DNA from: Clostridium sp. CAG:510
GTDB taxonomy: Bacteria > Bacillota > Clostridia > Lachnospirales > Lachnospiraceae
DNA: 5,579 nucleotides
Assembly: GCA_000434615.1 (NCBI GenBank)
Contig: FR880836.1
Location: 41,155 to 46,733 of the forward strand
Direction of reading: 5' to 3'
The notes beneath the pieces are model-generated. The model saw only the letters and a program-made list of their open reading frames with translations. It was not told the origin of the DNA and searched no databases. This document shows, piece by piece, positions 1 through 5,500 of this stretch. A program made the translations under genes and the position numbers. Numbering within the stretch: the first letter of the stretch is position 1; each line of letters begins with the position of its first letter.

Positions 1-498
1 GAGCGGTTCGTCCAGCAGAATAATGGACGGGTTGGTGATAAGCGCCCTGGCGATTGCCACGCGCTGCTGCTGTCCGCCGGAAAGTTCTGCCGGATACTGG
101 TCTAATAGTCCTTCCAGATGCAGCAGTGTTTCCACCTCGTGAAGTTTTTCCTGCATCTGCGCCTTGTCCGTTTTGCGCACCTTCAATCCGTAAATAATGT
201 TGTCCCGTGCCTTCATATGCGGCCAGAGGGCAAAATCCTGAAATACCATGTTCATGTCTCGCTGTTCGATAGGCACCACCCTGTGTGGAGATGACATTTC
301 TCTGCCCCGGACAAATACCTGCCCTGCGTTCAGGGGCAGAATGCCGGCAATGATATTTAATAAGGTAGACTTACCGCAGCCGGAAGGACCGAGCACACTG
401 ATAATCTCCCCTTCCTGCACCGTCAGGTTGATGCCTTTTAAGATTTCCTTCTTACCGTAATTCTTCTTTACATCTTTCAGTTCCAAAATCGTTTCCAT
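1..498 (-). CDS. ABC transporter ATP-binding protein, 5' part (cut by window edge)
   Basis: This is the nucleotide-binding subunit that would power the importer encoded just upstream; it acts at the inner face of the membrane. The 166 residues visible start METILELKDV. They contain a Walker A motif GPSGCGKST (37-45), a Q-loop with FQD (86-88), the ABC signature LSGGQQQR (139-146) and Walker B IILLDEP (159-165). The D-loop, H-loop and any C-terminal TOBE-type domain lie outside the window. All catalytic motifs that can be seen are intact. The ATG at 498 lies 20 bases after the permease stop, with only a purine-rich, modest ribosome site (AAGAAAGTGG), so translational coupling to the permease is plausible. 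Family level (FbpC/PotA-like importer ATPase) is secure; substrate is not readable from this subunit. Confidence 0.96.
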   Translation of the reverse strand, partial: METILELKDVKKNYGKKEILKGINLTVQEGEIISVLGPSGCGKSTLLNIIAGILPLNAGQVFVRGREMSSPHRVVPIEQRDMNMVFQDFALWPHMKARDNIIYGLKVRKTDKAQMQEKLHEVETLLHLEGLLDQYPAELSGGQQQRVAIARALITNPSIILLDEPL

Positions 499-518
499 AA
501 TTTGTAACCACTTTCTTC

Positions 519-2204
519 TTAATGTCCCTGCTTTTTCCGGTAACCGGCGTTCAGCACCACTTCCAAAAGCATCATGATGCCCACGATAAAAGCGCCGCCC
601 ACCATGGTGGCTGCTGCCGCGTAGCCGAACTTCAAATCGTTGTAGGAGTCGCTGATGTAAACCGGCAGCGTACTGTAATTTGGCGGATACAGAATGGTAG
701 TGATGGCAAGGTTAAACACACTTCCTCCGAATGCCGCAAGTACCGCCGAAACACTGCTGTTGTGCAGAAGCGGCAAAAGAATGGTGCGGATTTTACGGAA
801 AAAGCCGGCTCCCTGCATCTGTGCTGCCGTAAGCAGGCTGCCGGGGATTTTTGCCATGCCGCCCACCAGCACGCGGTTTATCATGGGAATGGCTGCTGCC
901 ACGCTGGCAAGTACTAAAATAGACGGCGTTCCGTACAAATGCAGTCCCACTTTTGTCAGCCATTTCTGGTTCCATACGAAAATATAACCGATGCCCAGCA
1001 CCACGCCCGGCACCGCCATTGCCACAAGCGTCAGCATATCAATCAGTTTTTTCAGCTTAAAACGGGAATATGTAAGCACATACGCCACGCAAAATCCAAT
1101 CAGGATGCCAAACACTGCGGATATTCCCGCCAGCCCCAGAGAATGTTTGATGCCGCTTACCATGCTGCCCGCAGAGGATAGCACTTCCTTATAATTATCC
1201 AGGGTAAAGGTAAATTTCTGCACGCTGACGGAACCTGAAAAGGACATGACCAGTTCGGAACCTACCGGTATTCCCAGTGCTATCAGACAGAACAGCACCG
1301 TTGAGGCTGTAAGTAAAACCTGCACCGGTTTTTTCGGAGAAACCACCATCACACGCTCCGTGCCGTTATCTAAGAAATCAAATTTTTTTTTTCCCATGGC
1401 GCCGTACTGCACCGCCATAGCGATTACAATCATGACCATCAGGTACAGGGAAAGCACGCCCGCCATGTCAAAACGCACCGGTGAGGAGCAGATGGCGCTG
1501 TAAATGGTGTATGGCAGTGTGGGGAAGGAATAAACCGCCGTTATGGTGGAGGACATGCCGTAATCGCCCACTGTGTCCATGAAAATCAACATTGCCGCCG
1601 AGCAGTAAGCGGGAATACAGAGGGGGAGCTGCACATTTTTCCATGCCCGGAATGCCGATGCACCGTTCATCCGCGCCGCATGCATCAGGCGGGACGGATA
1701 CCACTCCATGGAAGTTTTGATGGTCACATAGGCAAGGGGAAATTTGCAAAGAACCATTACACACACCAATCCCCAGTAGCTGAAAACAAAGGAGCCGACT
1801 CCTTTTATACCCAGCCACGCACTGGCAATTCCGTTACTGGAGGAAAAATACACCCAGCCCTGCGCCAGTATAAAGGAAGGAATTATCATCAGCACCCATG
1901 CTGTAAAGTCCAGAAGTTTTGCGCACGCGAATTTATAATTTACCCGGAAATGAGCCAGTACGGCTGCCAGAATAAGACCCAGCACCGTGGTGCCGCAGCT
2001 TAAAAAGAAGGAGTTCAAAAATGCTTTTTTCCACAGCGGTCTTTTAAATACATCCAGTACGAGTGCCAGATTGGACAAATTGAATTTATCGATGGAAAGT
2101 CCCGGGCATATAACCTGAAATAGTACTGTCACCAGAGGCAACAGTACTAATAAAATCAGAAGTCCGAGTATTCCTATGCCTGCGGCATTGTCTTTACTCT
2201 TCAT
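519..2204 (-). CDS. ABC transporter permease, fused two-domain (FbpB-like)
   Basis: This is the membrane channel of the importer: 561 residues, about twice a single permease, with two homologous halves joined by a linker near 270-295. Roughly twelve hydrophobic segments can be picked out, near 10-32, 62-86, 98-120, 138-160, 198-220 and 246-268, then 296-318, 353-378, 388-412, 425-445, 483-505 and 528-553. Each half has an EAA loop that docks on the ATPase: ARMNGA...LPL (177-195) and AQMQGA...LLPL (461-480). I chose the ATG at 2204 because AGGAGA sits just before it and overlaps the stop of the lipoprotein gene. An in-frame ATG at 2240 would add 12 residues lying over the lipoprotein coding end and lacks this context. 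The fused layout is common in the ferric/phosphonate-type importer branch; the solute is not defined by the permease. Oddity: a 10-A run encodes Lys272-274 in the linker. Confidence 0.95.
   Translation of the reverse strand: MKSKDNAAGIGILGLLILLVLLPLVTVLFQVICPGLSIDKFNLSNLALVLDVFKRPLWKKAFLNSFFLSCGTTVLGLILAAVLAHFRVNYKFACAKLLDFTAWVLMIIPSFILAQGWVYFSSSNGIASAWLGIKGVGSFVFSYWGLVCVMVLCKFPLAYVTIKTSMEWYPSRLMHAARMNGASAFRAWKNVQLPLCIPAYCSAAMLIFMDTVGDYGMSSTITAVYSFPTLPYTIYSAICSSPVRFDMAGVLSLYLMVMIVIAMAVQYGAMGKKKFDFLDNGTERVMVVSPKKPVQVLLTASTVLFCLIALGIPVGSELVMSFSGSVSVQKFTFTLDNYKEVLSSAGSMVSGIKHSLGLAGISAVFGILIGFCVAYVLTYSRFKLKKLIDMLTLVAMAVPGVVLGIGYIFVWNQKWLTKVGLHLYGTPSILVLASVAAAIPMINRVLVGGMAKIPGSLLTAAQMQGAGFFRKIRTILLPLLHNSSVSAVLAAFGGSVFNLAITTILYPPNYSTLPVYISDSYNDLKFGYAAAATMVGGAFIVGIMMLLEVVLNAGYRKKQGH
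1383..1392 (-). repeat. 10-A homopolymer in the inter-domain linker of the permease
   Basis: On the coding strand ten consecutive A encode the end of Gly271 and Lys272-274, exactly between the two permease halves. Reading the other frames by eye, gain of one A gives a stop two codons after the lysines, and loss of one A gives a stop within about five codons. Slippage would therefore release the first half alone. An ATG at 1349 (Met286), preceded by GGAG, could in principle restart translation for the second half. Confidence 0.9.
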
Positions 2205-2212
2205 GTTTTCTC

Positions 2213-3373
2213 CTACTTCGCGGACATATCTGCAAACCATGCCTTGATGTCGGCTTCGTTTTCCGCACCGAATACTTCGTCTGCAACGGCTAAGATTGCG
2301 TTGGCATCACGCTCTGCCTTTAAGGTAACGCCTTCTACGGAGGGTTCAAAATATCCTTCGTCGCCGGTATCTACAAGCTGCTGCTGGGTCTTGGCATCCA
2401 GTAAGAAGTTTACGAAAATCTTGGCGATTTCCAGCTGCTCGGTAGATGAGCTGATGGCTGCCACACGGGTAGATCCGGGAGCGCCTTCCTCGGGCCAGAT
2501 AATGGAGACGGGTTCGCCGCTTGCTACCATATCGTAAGCATTGGTTTCCTGCAGCATGGCAATGGAGATGTCTCCGCCTGCCAGAGCCTGCACAACCTGG
2601 GGATTCTTGGGGAATACCTTCAGACCGTTGTCGAACAGGGTGGTAAAGTATTCTTTTCCGGCATCCAGTCCTTTTTTATCCATGAAATAAGCTGCCAGAG
2701 GATAAGCGGGCGCTGCCACACCGGGGTCTGCCATACCAACGGCATCTTTATATTTTGCATCGGTTAAATCATCGAAGGTCTTGGGGGCGTCTGCTTCGCT
2801 CCACACGTCATTGCGGTAAACCAGAACGCCTGCCGCATGGATATCGGTGGGGTACATGCACTTGTTATCCGGTACCAGATCCTTGGAAAAGCCGGTTAAG
2901 TTTGCGGCATTTTCCGGCTCCCAGTCGGTTACAAGCTCGCCGTCTGCGGACAAATTGTATACATCATACATGGAGTCAATCCATACAACGTCCCACTGGG
3001 GATTGCCTTTTTCGGCAGCGATACGGGACATAGTTTCTGCACCGTTTCCGACAACTACCTCTACATCATAACCGGTTGCTTCCTTAAACATATCACCGAT
3101 TACAGCATCAAAGTCATTTAAGTAAACCACTAAGGGCTTGGTCTGCACGGGTTTTTCCGCTGCATCGGCAGCGCTGTCGTCTGCAGTGGCATCCTTTGTA
3201 TCATTTGCCACACTTTCCTTACTCTCCGTACTCTCCTGAGCGCTCTCCCCGGAAGCGGCGGTGGAAGTATTTGCTGCCGCCTTGTTCTCCTGATTGTTTG
3301 TGTTTCCGCAGGCTGCCAGTGACAATACCATTGCAGCGGCGGTAAGCATTGCGATTAATTTTTTCTTTTTCAT
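2213..3373 (-). CDS. ABC transporter extracellular solute-binding lipoprotein (family 1-like)
   Basis: This is the receptor lipoprotein of the importer, 386 residues, anchored outside the cell. The signal peptide has four lysines, a hydrophobic core and the lipobox LAAC with the lipidated Cys at 22. A low-complexity linker rich in Asn, Ala, Ser, Glu and Asp spans about 23-78. The folded binding domain begins at LVVYLNDFDA (81-90) and includes WDVVWIDSMYD (127-137), YPTDIHAAGVLVYRNDVW (174-191), MADPGVAAPAY (214-224), IIWPEEGAPG (291-300) and IAKIFVNFLLD (316-326). These resemble the AfuA/PhnS/spermidine-type binding proteins. The adjacent-tyrosine pair typical of FbpA ferric-binding proteins is not apparent, so iron should not be assumed. 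The ATG at 3373 has the ribosome site AGAGGA. It is the first gene of the three-gene operon; two tandem dyad repeats lie in its leader. Confidence 0.95.
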   Translation of the reverse strand: MKKKKLIAMLTAAAMVLSLAACGNTNNQENKAAANTSTAASGESAQESTESKESVANDTKDATADDSAADAAEKPVQTKPLVVYLNDFDAVIGDMFKEATGYDVEVVVGNGAETMSRIAAEKGNPQWDVVWIDSMYDVYNLSADGELVTDWEPENAANLTGFSKDLVPDNKCMYPTDIHAAGVLVYRNDVWSEADAPKTFDDLTDAKYKDAVGMADPGVAAPAYPLAAYFMDKKGLDAGKEYFTTLFDNGLKVFPKNPQVVQALAGGDISIAMLQETNAYDMVASGEPVSIIWPEEGAPGSTRVAAISSSTEQLEIAKIFVNFLLDAKTQQQLVDTGDEGYFEPSVEGVTLKAERDANAILAVADEVFGAENEADIKAWFADMSAK

Positions 3374-3389
3374 AGTTATCCTCTTTTCT

Positions 3390-3457
3390 GCTTTTTACGC
3401 ACATTTTGCACGTAATGATTTTTTGCTTTTACGCACATTTTGCACGTAATGATTTTT
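3390..3457 (-). promoter_or_regulatory. Two tandem 33-35 bp repeats with TTACG/CGTAA dyads upstream of the lipoprotein gene
   Basis: Two head-to-tail copies (3390-3424 and 3425-3457) differ only in T-run length. Each holds the 21-base dyad TTACG-N11-CGTAA. They sit 17 bases before the lipoprotein start, so they lie in the leader or promoter of the importer operon. Direct duplication of a dyad next to a transporter gene suggests paired operators for a dimeric regulator, but the regulator is unknown and this is inference. I see no convincing sigma-A promoter for this operon. The best minus-strand -10 is TATGAT at 3486-3491, without a good -35. Confidence 0.7.
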
Positions 3458-3543
3458 GCTTTCATCCTTTTTTGTGTACATCGGAATCATAATGCTTCTT
3501 GCCGGCTTCCGCTATCACGCTGCCGTAAATCCCATGTAAAATC

Positions 3544-3655
3544 CATGTGACAGAGTGGGGGTACGCATTTGACGGGATAACCTTTGAATTTCGTGTGGCA
3601 GAGTGGGGGGTACGCATTTGACGGGATAACCTTTGAATTTCATGTGGCAGAGTGA
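3544..3655. repeat. 48/49-bp intergenic tandem repeat, about 2.3 copies
   Basis: The unit begins CATGTGGCAGAGTGGGGG and ends CCTTTGAATTTC. Copies lie at 3544-3591 and 3592-3640, with a 15-base partial third copy from 3641 that then diverges. Copies 1 and 2 differ at only a few positions, so the duplication is recent or maintained. There are no spacers between copies, so it is not a CRISPR. A minus-strand open frame (3462-3737) crosses it, but the frame is built largely from the repeat and has a poor ribosome site, so I do not call a gene. Function unknown. Confidence 0.85.
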
Positions 3656-3723
3656 GGTGAAAACGTTTTTCGGTCGGGTCTTGATGAATTTTCATATAAT
3701 TTTGGGAAAATGGCAGGCTGCCG

Positions 3724-3753
3724 TTGACGATGGTCATCCTTTTGCCTTATACT
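3724..3753 (+). promoter_or_regulatory. Sigma-A promoter for the zinc-ribbon gene
   Basis: TTGACG (3724-3729) and TATACT (3748-3753) are separated by 18 bases. Expected transcription start is near 3760, giving a leader of about 90 bases. This start would leave the upstream in-frame ATG at 3765 almost at the 5' end, which supports the GTG at 3849 as the real start codon. Confidence 0.7.
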
Positions 3754-3848
3754 AAGTACATTATTTGTATTTGCAGTCTCATTTTGAGAATATATTTTAC
3801 TATGCGATACAGCTGACATTTCAACATAAGATGCAGAGGGGGAAAACT

Positions 3849-4691
3849 GTGAAAATTAAATGTGATTATTGTGATAGTTGGATTAATGATTTTGACGAAA
3901 CCTGTCCGAACTGCGGAGCAACCAACAGCCACTACGTGAGACAGTCAGACAAGGTTCCTAAAACGATCGAAGAACTGAAGGCATGGGCTAAGGCAATGAA
4001 TCTGCCGCTTGCCGACATGCGTACTTTTATCGGCGAGGATTACAGAGGTCCGAAGGCCTTCGGTATTTACAAGGACCCGGACGACGGCACTTTTGTGGTT
4101 TACAAAAACAAAGCCGACGGCAGCCGTGCGGTCCGCTACAAGGGCAGCGATGAAGCCTATGCGGTAAACGAGCTTTATATGAAAATGAAAGAACGCGTTG
4201 CCGACCAGAAAGCCCGTCAGGCAGGCCAGCCGCGTCCGCAGGGGAATACTTCCGGCAACCGGAGCAGCAATGAACCGACCCGAAAAAACAAACTTCAAAA
4301 CATTATTACGATTATTATCCTGATTGTAGTTGTGCAGCTGGCAATGCCCTCCCTATTTAATTGCGGCGGTTCCGGACCCAGAACCGGTTACTACACCTAC
4401 GGCAACAACAATTATTATTACTATCACGGCAGCTGGTATGAATGGATGAACGACGCCTGGACTGCTACTACGGTTGCCGACTGGATGAATGATGATTATT
4501 CTTCCTATTATGATTCCAACTCTTATGACAGCAGCGCCGATTATGATGACTTCGATGATTCTCCTTACTACGACCCTTCGTATGATGATGACGACACCTG
4601 GGATTTCGACAGCAGCTGGGACTCTGACAGCAGTTGGGATTCCGATAGCAGCTGGGACTCCGGCTCCGACGATTGGGGTTCTGACTGGTAA
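3849..4691 (+). CDS. Zinc-ribbon, single-TM protein with Asp/Tyr/Trp-rich external tail, function unknown
   Basis: The protein has 280 residues if it starts at the GTG at 3849, which has the strong ribosome site AGAGGGGG seven bases upstream. An in-frame ATG at 3765 would put 28 extra residues before the zinc ribbon and has no such site. In order: a zinc ribbon with CDYC (5-8) and CPNC (19-22); a soluble domain about 36-118 with TIEELKAWAKAMNLPL and FGIYKDPDDGTFVVYKN (71-87); a polar linker about 119-148; one membrane helix about 150-170 after RKNK, implying N-terminus inside and tail outside. The tail (171-280) is rich in Tyr, Trp, Asp and Ser, has no Lys or Arg after Arg178, and ends with three DSSWDS repeats. 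I recall similar zinc-ribbon/one-TM proteins in Lachnospiraceae but no assigned function. It appears to be a single-gene unit with its own promoter and terminator. Confidence 0.9.
   Translation: MKIKCDYCDSWINDFDETCPNCGATNSHYVRQSDKVPKTIEELKAWAKAMNLPLADMRTFIGEDYRGPKAFGIYKDPDDGTFVVYKNKADGSRAVRYKGSDEAYAVNELYMKMKERVADQKARQAGQPRPQGNTSGNRSSNEPTRKNKLQNIITIIILIVVVQLAMPSLFNCGGSGPRTGYYTYGNNNYYYYHGSWYEWMNDAWTATTVADWMNDDYSSYYDSNSYDSSADYDDFDDSPYYDPSYDDDDTWDFDSSWDSDSSWDSDSSWDSGSDDWGSDW
4608..4661 (+). repeat. Three in-frame 18-bp repeats encoding DSSWDS
   Basis: Units at 4608-4625, 4626-4643 and 4644-4661 encode identical hexapeptides with synonymous differences at third positions. This suggests the peptide is under selection rather than being a fresh slippage event. 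They form the end of the acidic outside tail. Confidence 0.85.
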
Positions 4692-4732
4692 AGAACAGAA
4701 TTGAAAGACTTGATTTCATGATAAACTAAGAT

Positions 4733-4770
4733 AAAAAAAACACTCACTATGGGTGCTTTCTTTTCTTTTT
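4733..4770 (+). terminator. Probable intrinsic terminator after the zinc-ribbon gene
   Basis: A run of A is followed by CACTC-ACTAT-GGGTG (4741-4755), a short stem with one T-G pair, then CTTTCTTTTCTTTTT. The flanking A and T runs can lengthen the stem after a bulged C. The stem is short but the position, 42 bases past the stop, and the T-rich tail fit termination. Confidence 0.6.
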
Positions 4771-4800
4771 GGGGGTATTTACCCAGCTTTTGTCGCCGCC

Positions 4801-4830
4801 ATACCCAATCATATTTCTCCTCTTGGGTAT
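4801..4830 (-). repeat. 8-bp perfect inverted repeat whose minus-strand loop holds GAGGAG and an ATG
   Basis: ATACCCAA (4801-4808) pairs with TTGGGTAT (4823-4830) across 14 bases. On the minus strand the loop contains GAGGAG and, six bases on, an ATG at 4812 that would open a 21-codon frame (stop at 4747-4749). That frame overlaps the proposed terminator, so I do not call a gene. Confidence 0.75.
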
Positions 4831-4864
4831 ACTACTGCAGAATTGTTGGTACCTGAAACAGCTG

Positions 4865-4888
4865 CCGGACAATGGTTGCATTGTTCGG
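4865..4888. repeat. 10-bp stem, 4-base loop hairpin
   Basis: CCGGACAATG (4865-4874) and CATTGTTCGG (4879-4888) pair over all ten positions with one G-T pair and a GTTG loop. No T run follows on either side within a few bases, so it is not a canonical intrinsic terminator. Confidence 0.8.
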
Positions 4889-5002
4889 AACGATAGGAAA
4901 TAGCAATACAAGTTGTAGGCAGGTGGCTACCCAGGAGCAGATGGACCGATTTTGAAAACTCTGTATCAATTTTCTTTACAGATAAACTTTGTTCATAGAT
5001 TT

Positions 5003-5050
5003 ATGGTATAATCAGTTTAAGCGCTTGAATAAAGGAGATGGTTATACCAT
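5003..5050 (+). promoter_or_regulatory. Operator-like inverted repeats over the -10 and start codon
   Basis: ATGGTATAA (5003-5011), covering the -10, is repeated inverted as TTATACCAT (5042-5050), which overlaps the ATG. Between them lies the palindrome AAGCGCTT (5019-5026) at the expected transcription start, reminiscent of LacI-family or cre sites but not a full cre consensus. One or both could be targets of the regulator that once stood here or of a sugar repressor; this is inferred. Confidence 0.45.
5004..5012 (+). promoter_or_regulatory. Extended -10 promoter for the regulator remnant
   Basis: TGGTATAAT gives the TGn extension and a consensus -10 (5007-5012). No good -35 is found at 16-18 bases upstream; TTTACA at 4975-4980 is too far. 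The extended -10 can compensate. Expected start is near 5019. Confidence 0.7.
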
Positions 5051-5312
5051 GAATCTGTTTTGCGAAGAGGTTCATAAACTGGAGGCGGAATTTAAACAAT
5101 GCCGGAAGCTGCTGAACGCTATCGGGGATGAGAACCGCCAGCACCTTATATGCGTCATGATGAATATGCCGATTGATGGCGGCCTTGTATTGGAGATTGT
5201 CGAGCAGACGCATCATCCGGGCTGCAAAATCCTGAATGGTCTTGGTATGTCCAGTTCCAGAGGGCTGCTCAGATCGAATTATGGACCGGACAGAAGGCTC
5301 CACTGGATGTGA
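5049..5312 (+). pseudogene. Truncated ArsR-type HTH regulator fused to an out-of-frame tail
   Basis: The ATG at 5049 has AAAGGAG nine to ten bases upstream, behind the extended -10 promoter. The first 55 residues read as the start of an ArsR-type regulator: helix KLEAEFKQCRKLLNAIGDE (10-28), the family-like AIGDENRQHLI (24-34), then LVLEIVEQTH (46-55). In that family the next residues would begin the DNA-reading helix, usually something like LSRPAVSHH. Here the match stops at His55 (codon 5211-5213), and 32 unrelated residues follow to a stop at 5310-5312. Those residues lie out of frame over a different gene end. Without the recognition helix and wing it should not bind DNA normally. Promoter and ribosome site remain intact, so a short 87-residue peptide may still be made. 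A sequencing frameshift does not explain it, because no other frame downstream restores ArsR sequence. Confidence 0.75.
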
Positions 5313-5371
5313 TGCGAAAAGAATTAAAGGAGATTATTCGGGAAGAAAATGAGAAGGCGCAGACGGAATGA
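5216..5371 (+). pseudogene. C-terminal remnant of a sugar-type ABC solute-binding protein
   Basis: This frame, different from that of the regulator remnant, reads 51 residues to a TGA at 5369-5371. It includes LQNPEWSWYVQFQRAAQIE (3-21), LWTGQKAPLDVMRKELKEI (22-40) and a charged end EENEKAQTE. The pattern of a W-x-G-x-K-x-P turn followed by a long amphipathic helix is what I expect at the C-terminus of family 1 sugar-binding lipoproteins. There is no start, signal peptide or lipobox: the residues before 5216 in this frame are regulator DNA read out of frame. The family call is from memory of the family, without an alignment. That the frame is an orphan gene end rather than a whole gene is better supported, and its position before a probable glycoside hydrolase fits a sugar-use operon. 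Confidence 0.55.
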
Positions 5372-5386
5372 TTCTGTAATTCCGTC
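5362..5386 (+). repeat. 8-bp perfect stem-loop at the end of the remnant
   Basis: GACGGAAT (5362-5369) and ATTCCGTC (5379-5386) are separated by nine bases and straddle the TGA. There is no T run behind it, so it is more likely an RNA-processing or stabilising hairpin, of the kind often seen after binding-protein genes, than a strong terminator. Confidence 0.6.
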
Positions 5387-5405
5387 ACTTCATGGGAAAT
5401 AAATG

Positions 5406-5427
5406 TTATAGTGAATTTATAGTGAAT
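5406..5427 (+). repeat. 11-bp perfect tandem duplication carrying TATAGT twice
   Basis: TTATAGTGAAT occurs twice head to tail. Each copy has a -10-like TATAGT (5407-5412 and 5418-5423), but no convincing -35 is placed for either. It could be a weak promoter for the downstream gene. GTAGC-type short repeats follow at about 5442-5457. Confidence 0.6.
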
Positions 5428-5500
5428 AGAGAAACGTGATAGCGTAGCGTAGTAAGCGATAATTTCAGATGATCCAGGTTTGATCAGAGAGGACAAGAAT

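Larger units (their letters stand above)
4771..5002. other. Intergenic DNA without a convincing gene; several inverted repeats
   Basis: Between the terminator and the next promoter no open frame of normal size has gene-like features. A small hairpin GGGT-ATTT-ACCC lies at 4773-4784. Two larger inverted repeats are listed separately. ACCTG (4851-4855) and CAGGT (4920-4924) could close an outer stem around the second one, which would make 4851-4924 a folded unit, but I recognise no known riboswitch or small RNA family. Confidence 0.6.

Noticed and set aside
248..1818. Several open frames opposite or within the ATPase and permease genes
   Set aside because: They are shadows of genes with clear family motifs, and their products are low-complexity and His/Cys/Arg-rich.
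2205..2240. Upstream ATG start for the permease
   Set aside because: It would overlap the lipoprotein coding end; the ATG at 2204 has AGGAGA just upstream and begins a typical signal-anchor.
3390..3655. Possible CRISPR array
   Set aside because: Two different repeat units occur as contiguous tandem copies with no unique spacers and no cas genes nearby.
3462..3737. 91-residue minus-strand open frame upstream of the lipoprotein gene
   Set aside because: Much of it is the 48/49-bp repeat translated, the protein looks random, and there is no properly spaced ribosome site. Only its last about 20 residues look vaguely protein-like.
3765..3848. Upstream ATG start for the zinc-ribbon protein
   Set aside because: It lies only a few bases past the expected transcription start and lacks a ribosome site; the GTG at 3849 has a strong one directly before the zinc ribbon.
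4468..4719. Open frames on both strands over the acidic tail (Cys/Asn/Arg/His-rich, or Met/Thr-rich)
   Set aside because: They arise from the repetitive GAT/GAC/AGC codon use of the real gene and do not look like proteins.
4771..4850. Possible insertion-sequence end (GTAA/TTAC with GGGTA repeats)
   Set aside because: No transposase, no matching second end and no target duplication is visible in the window.
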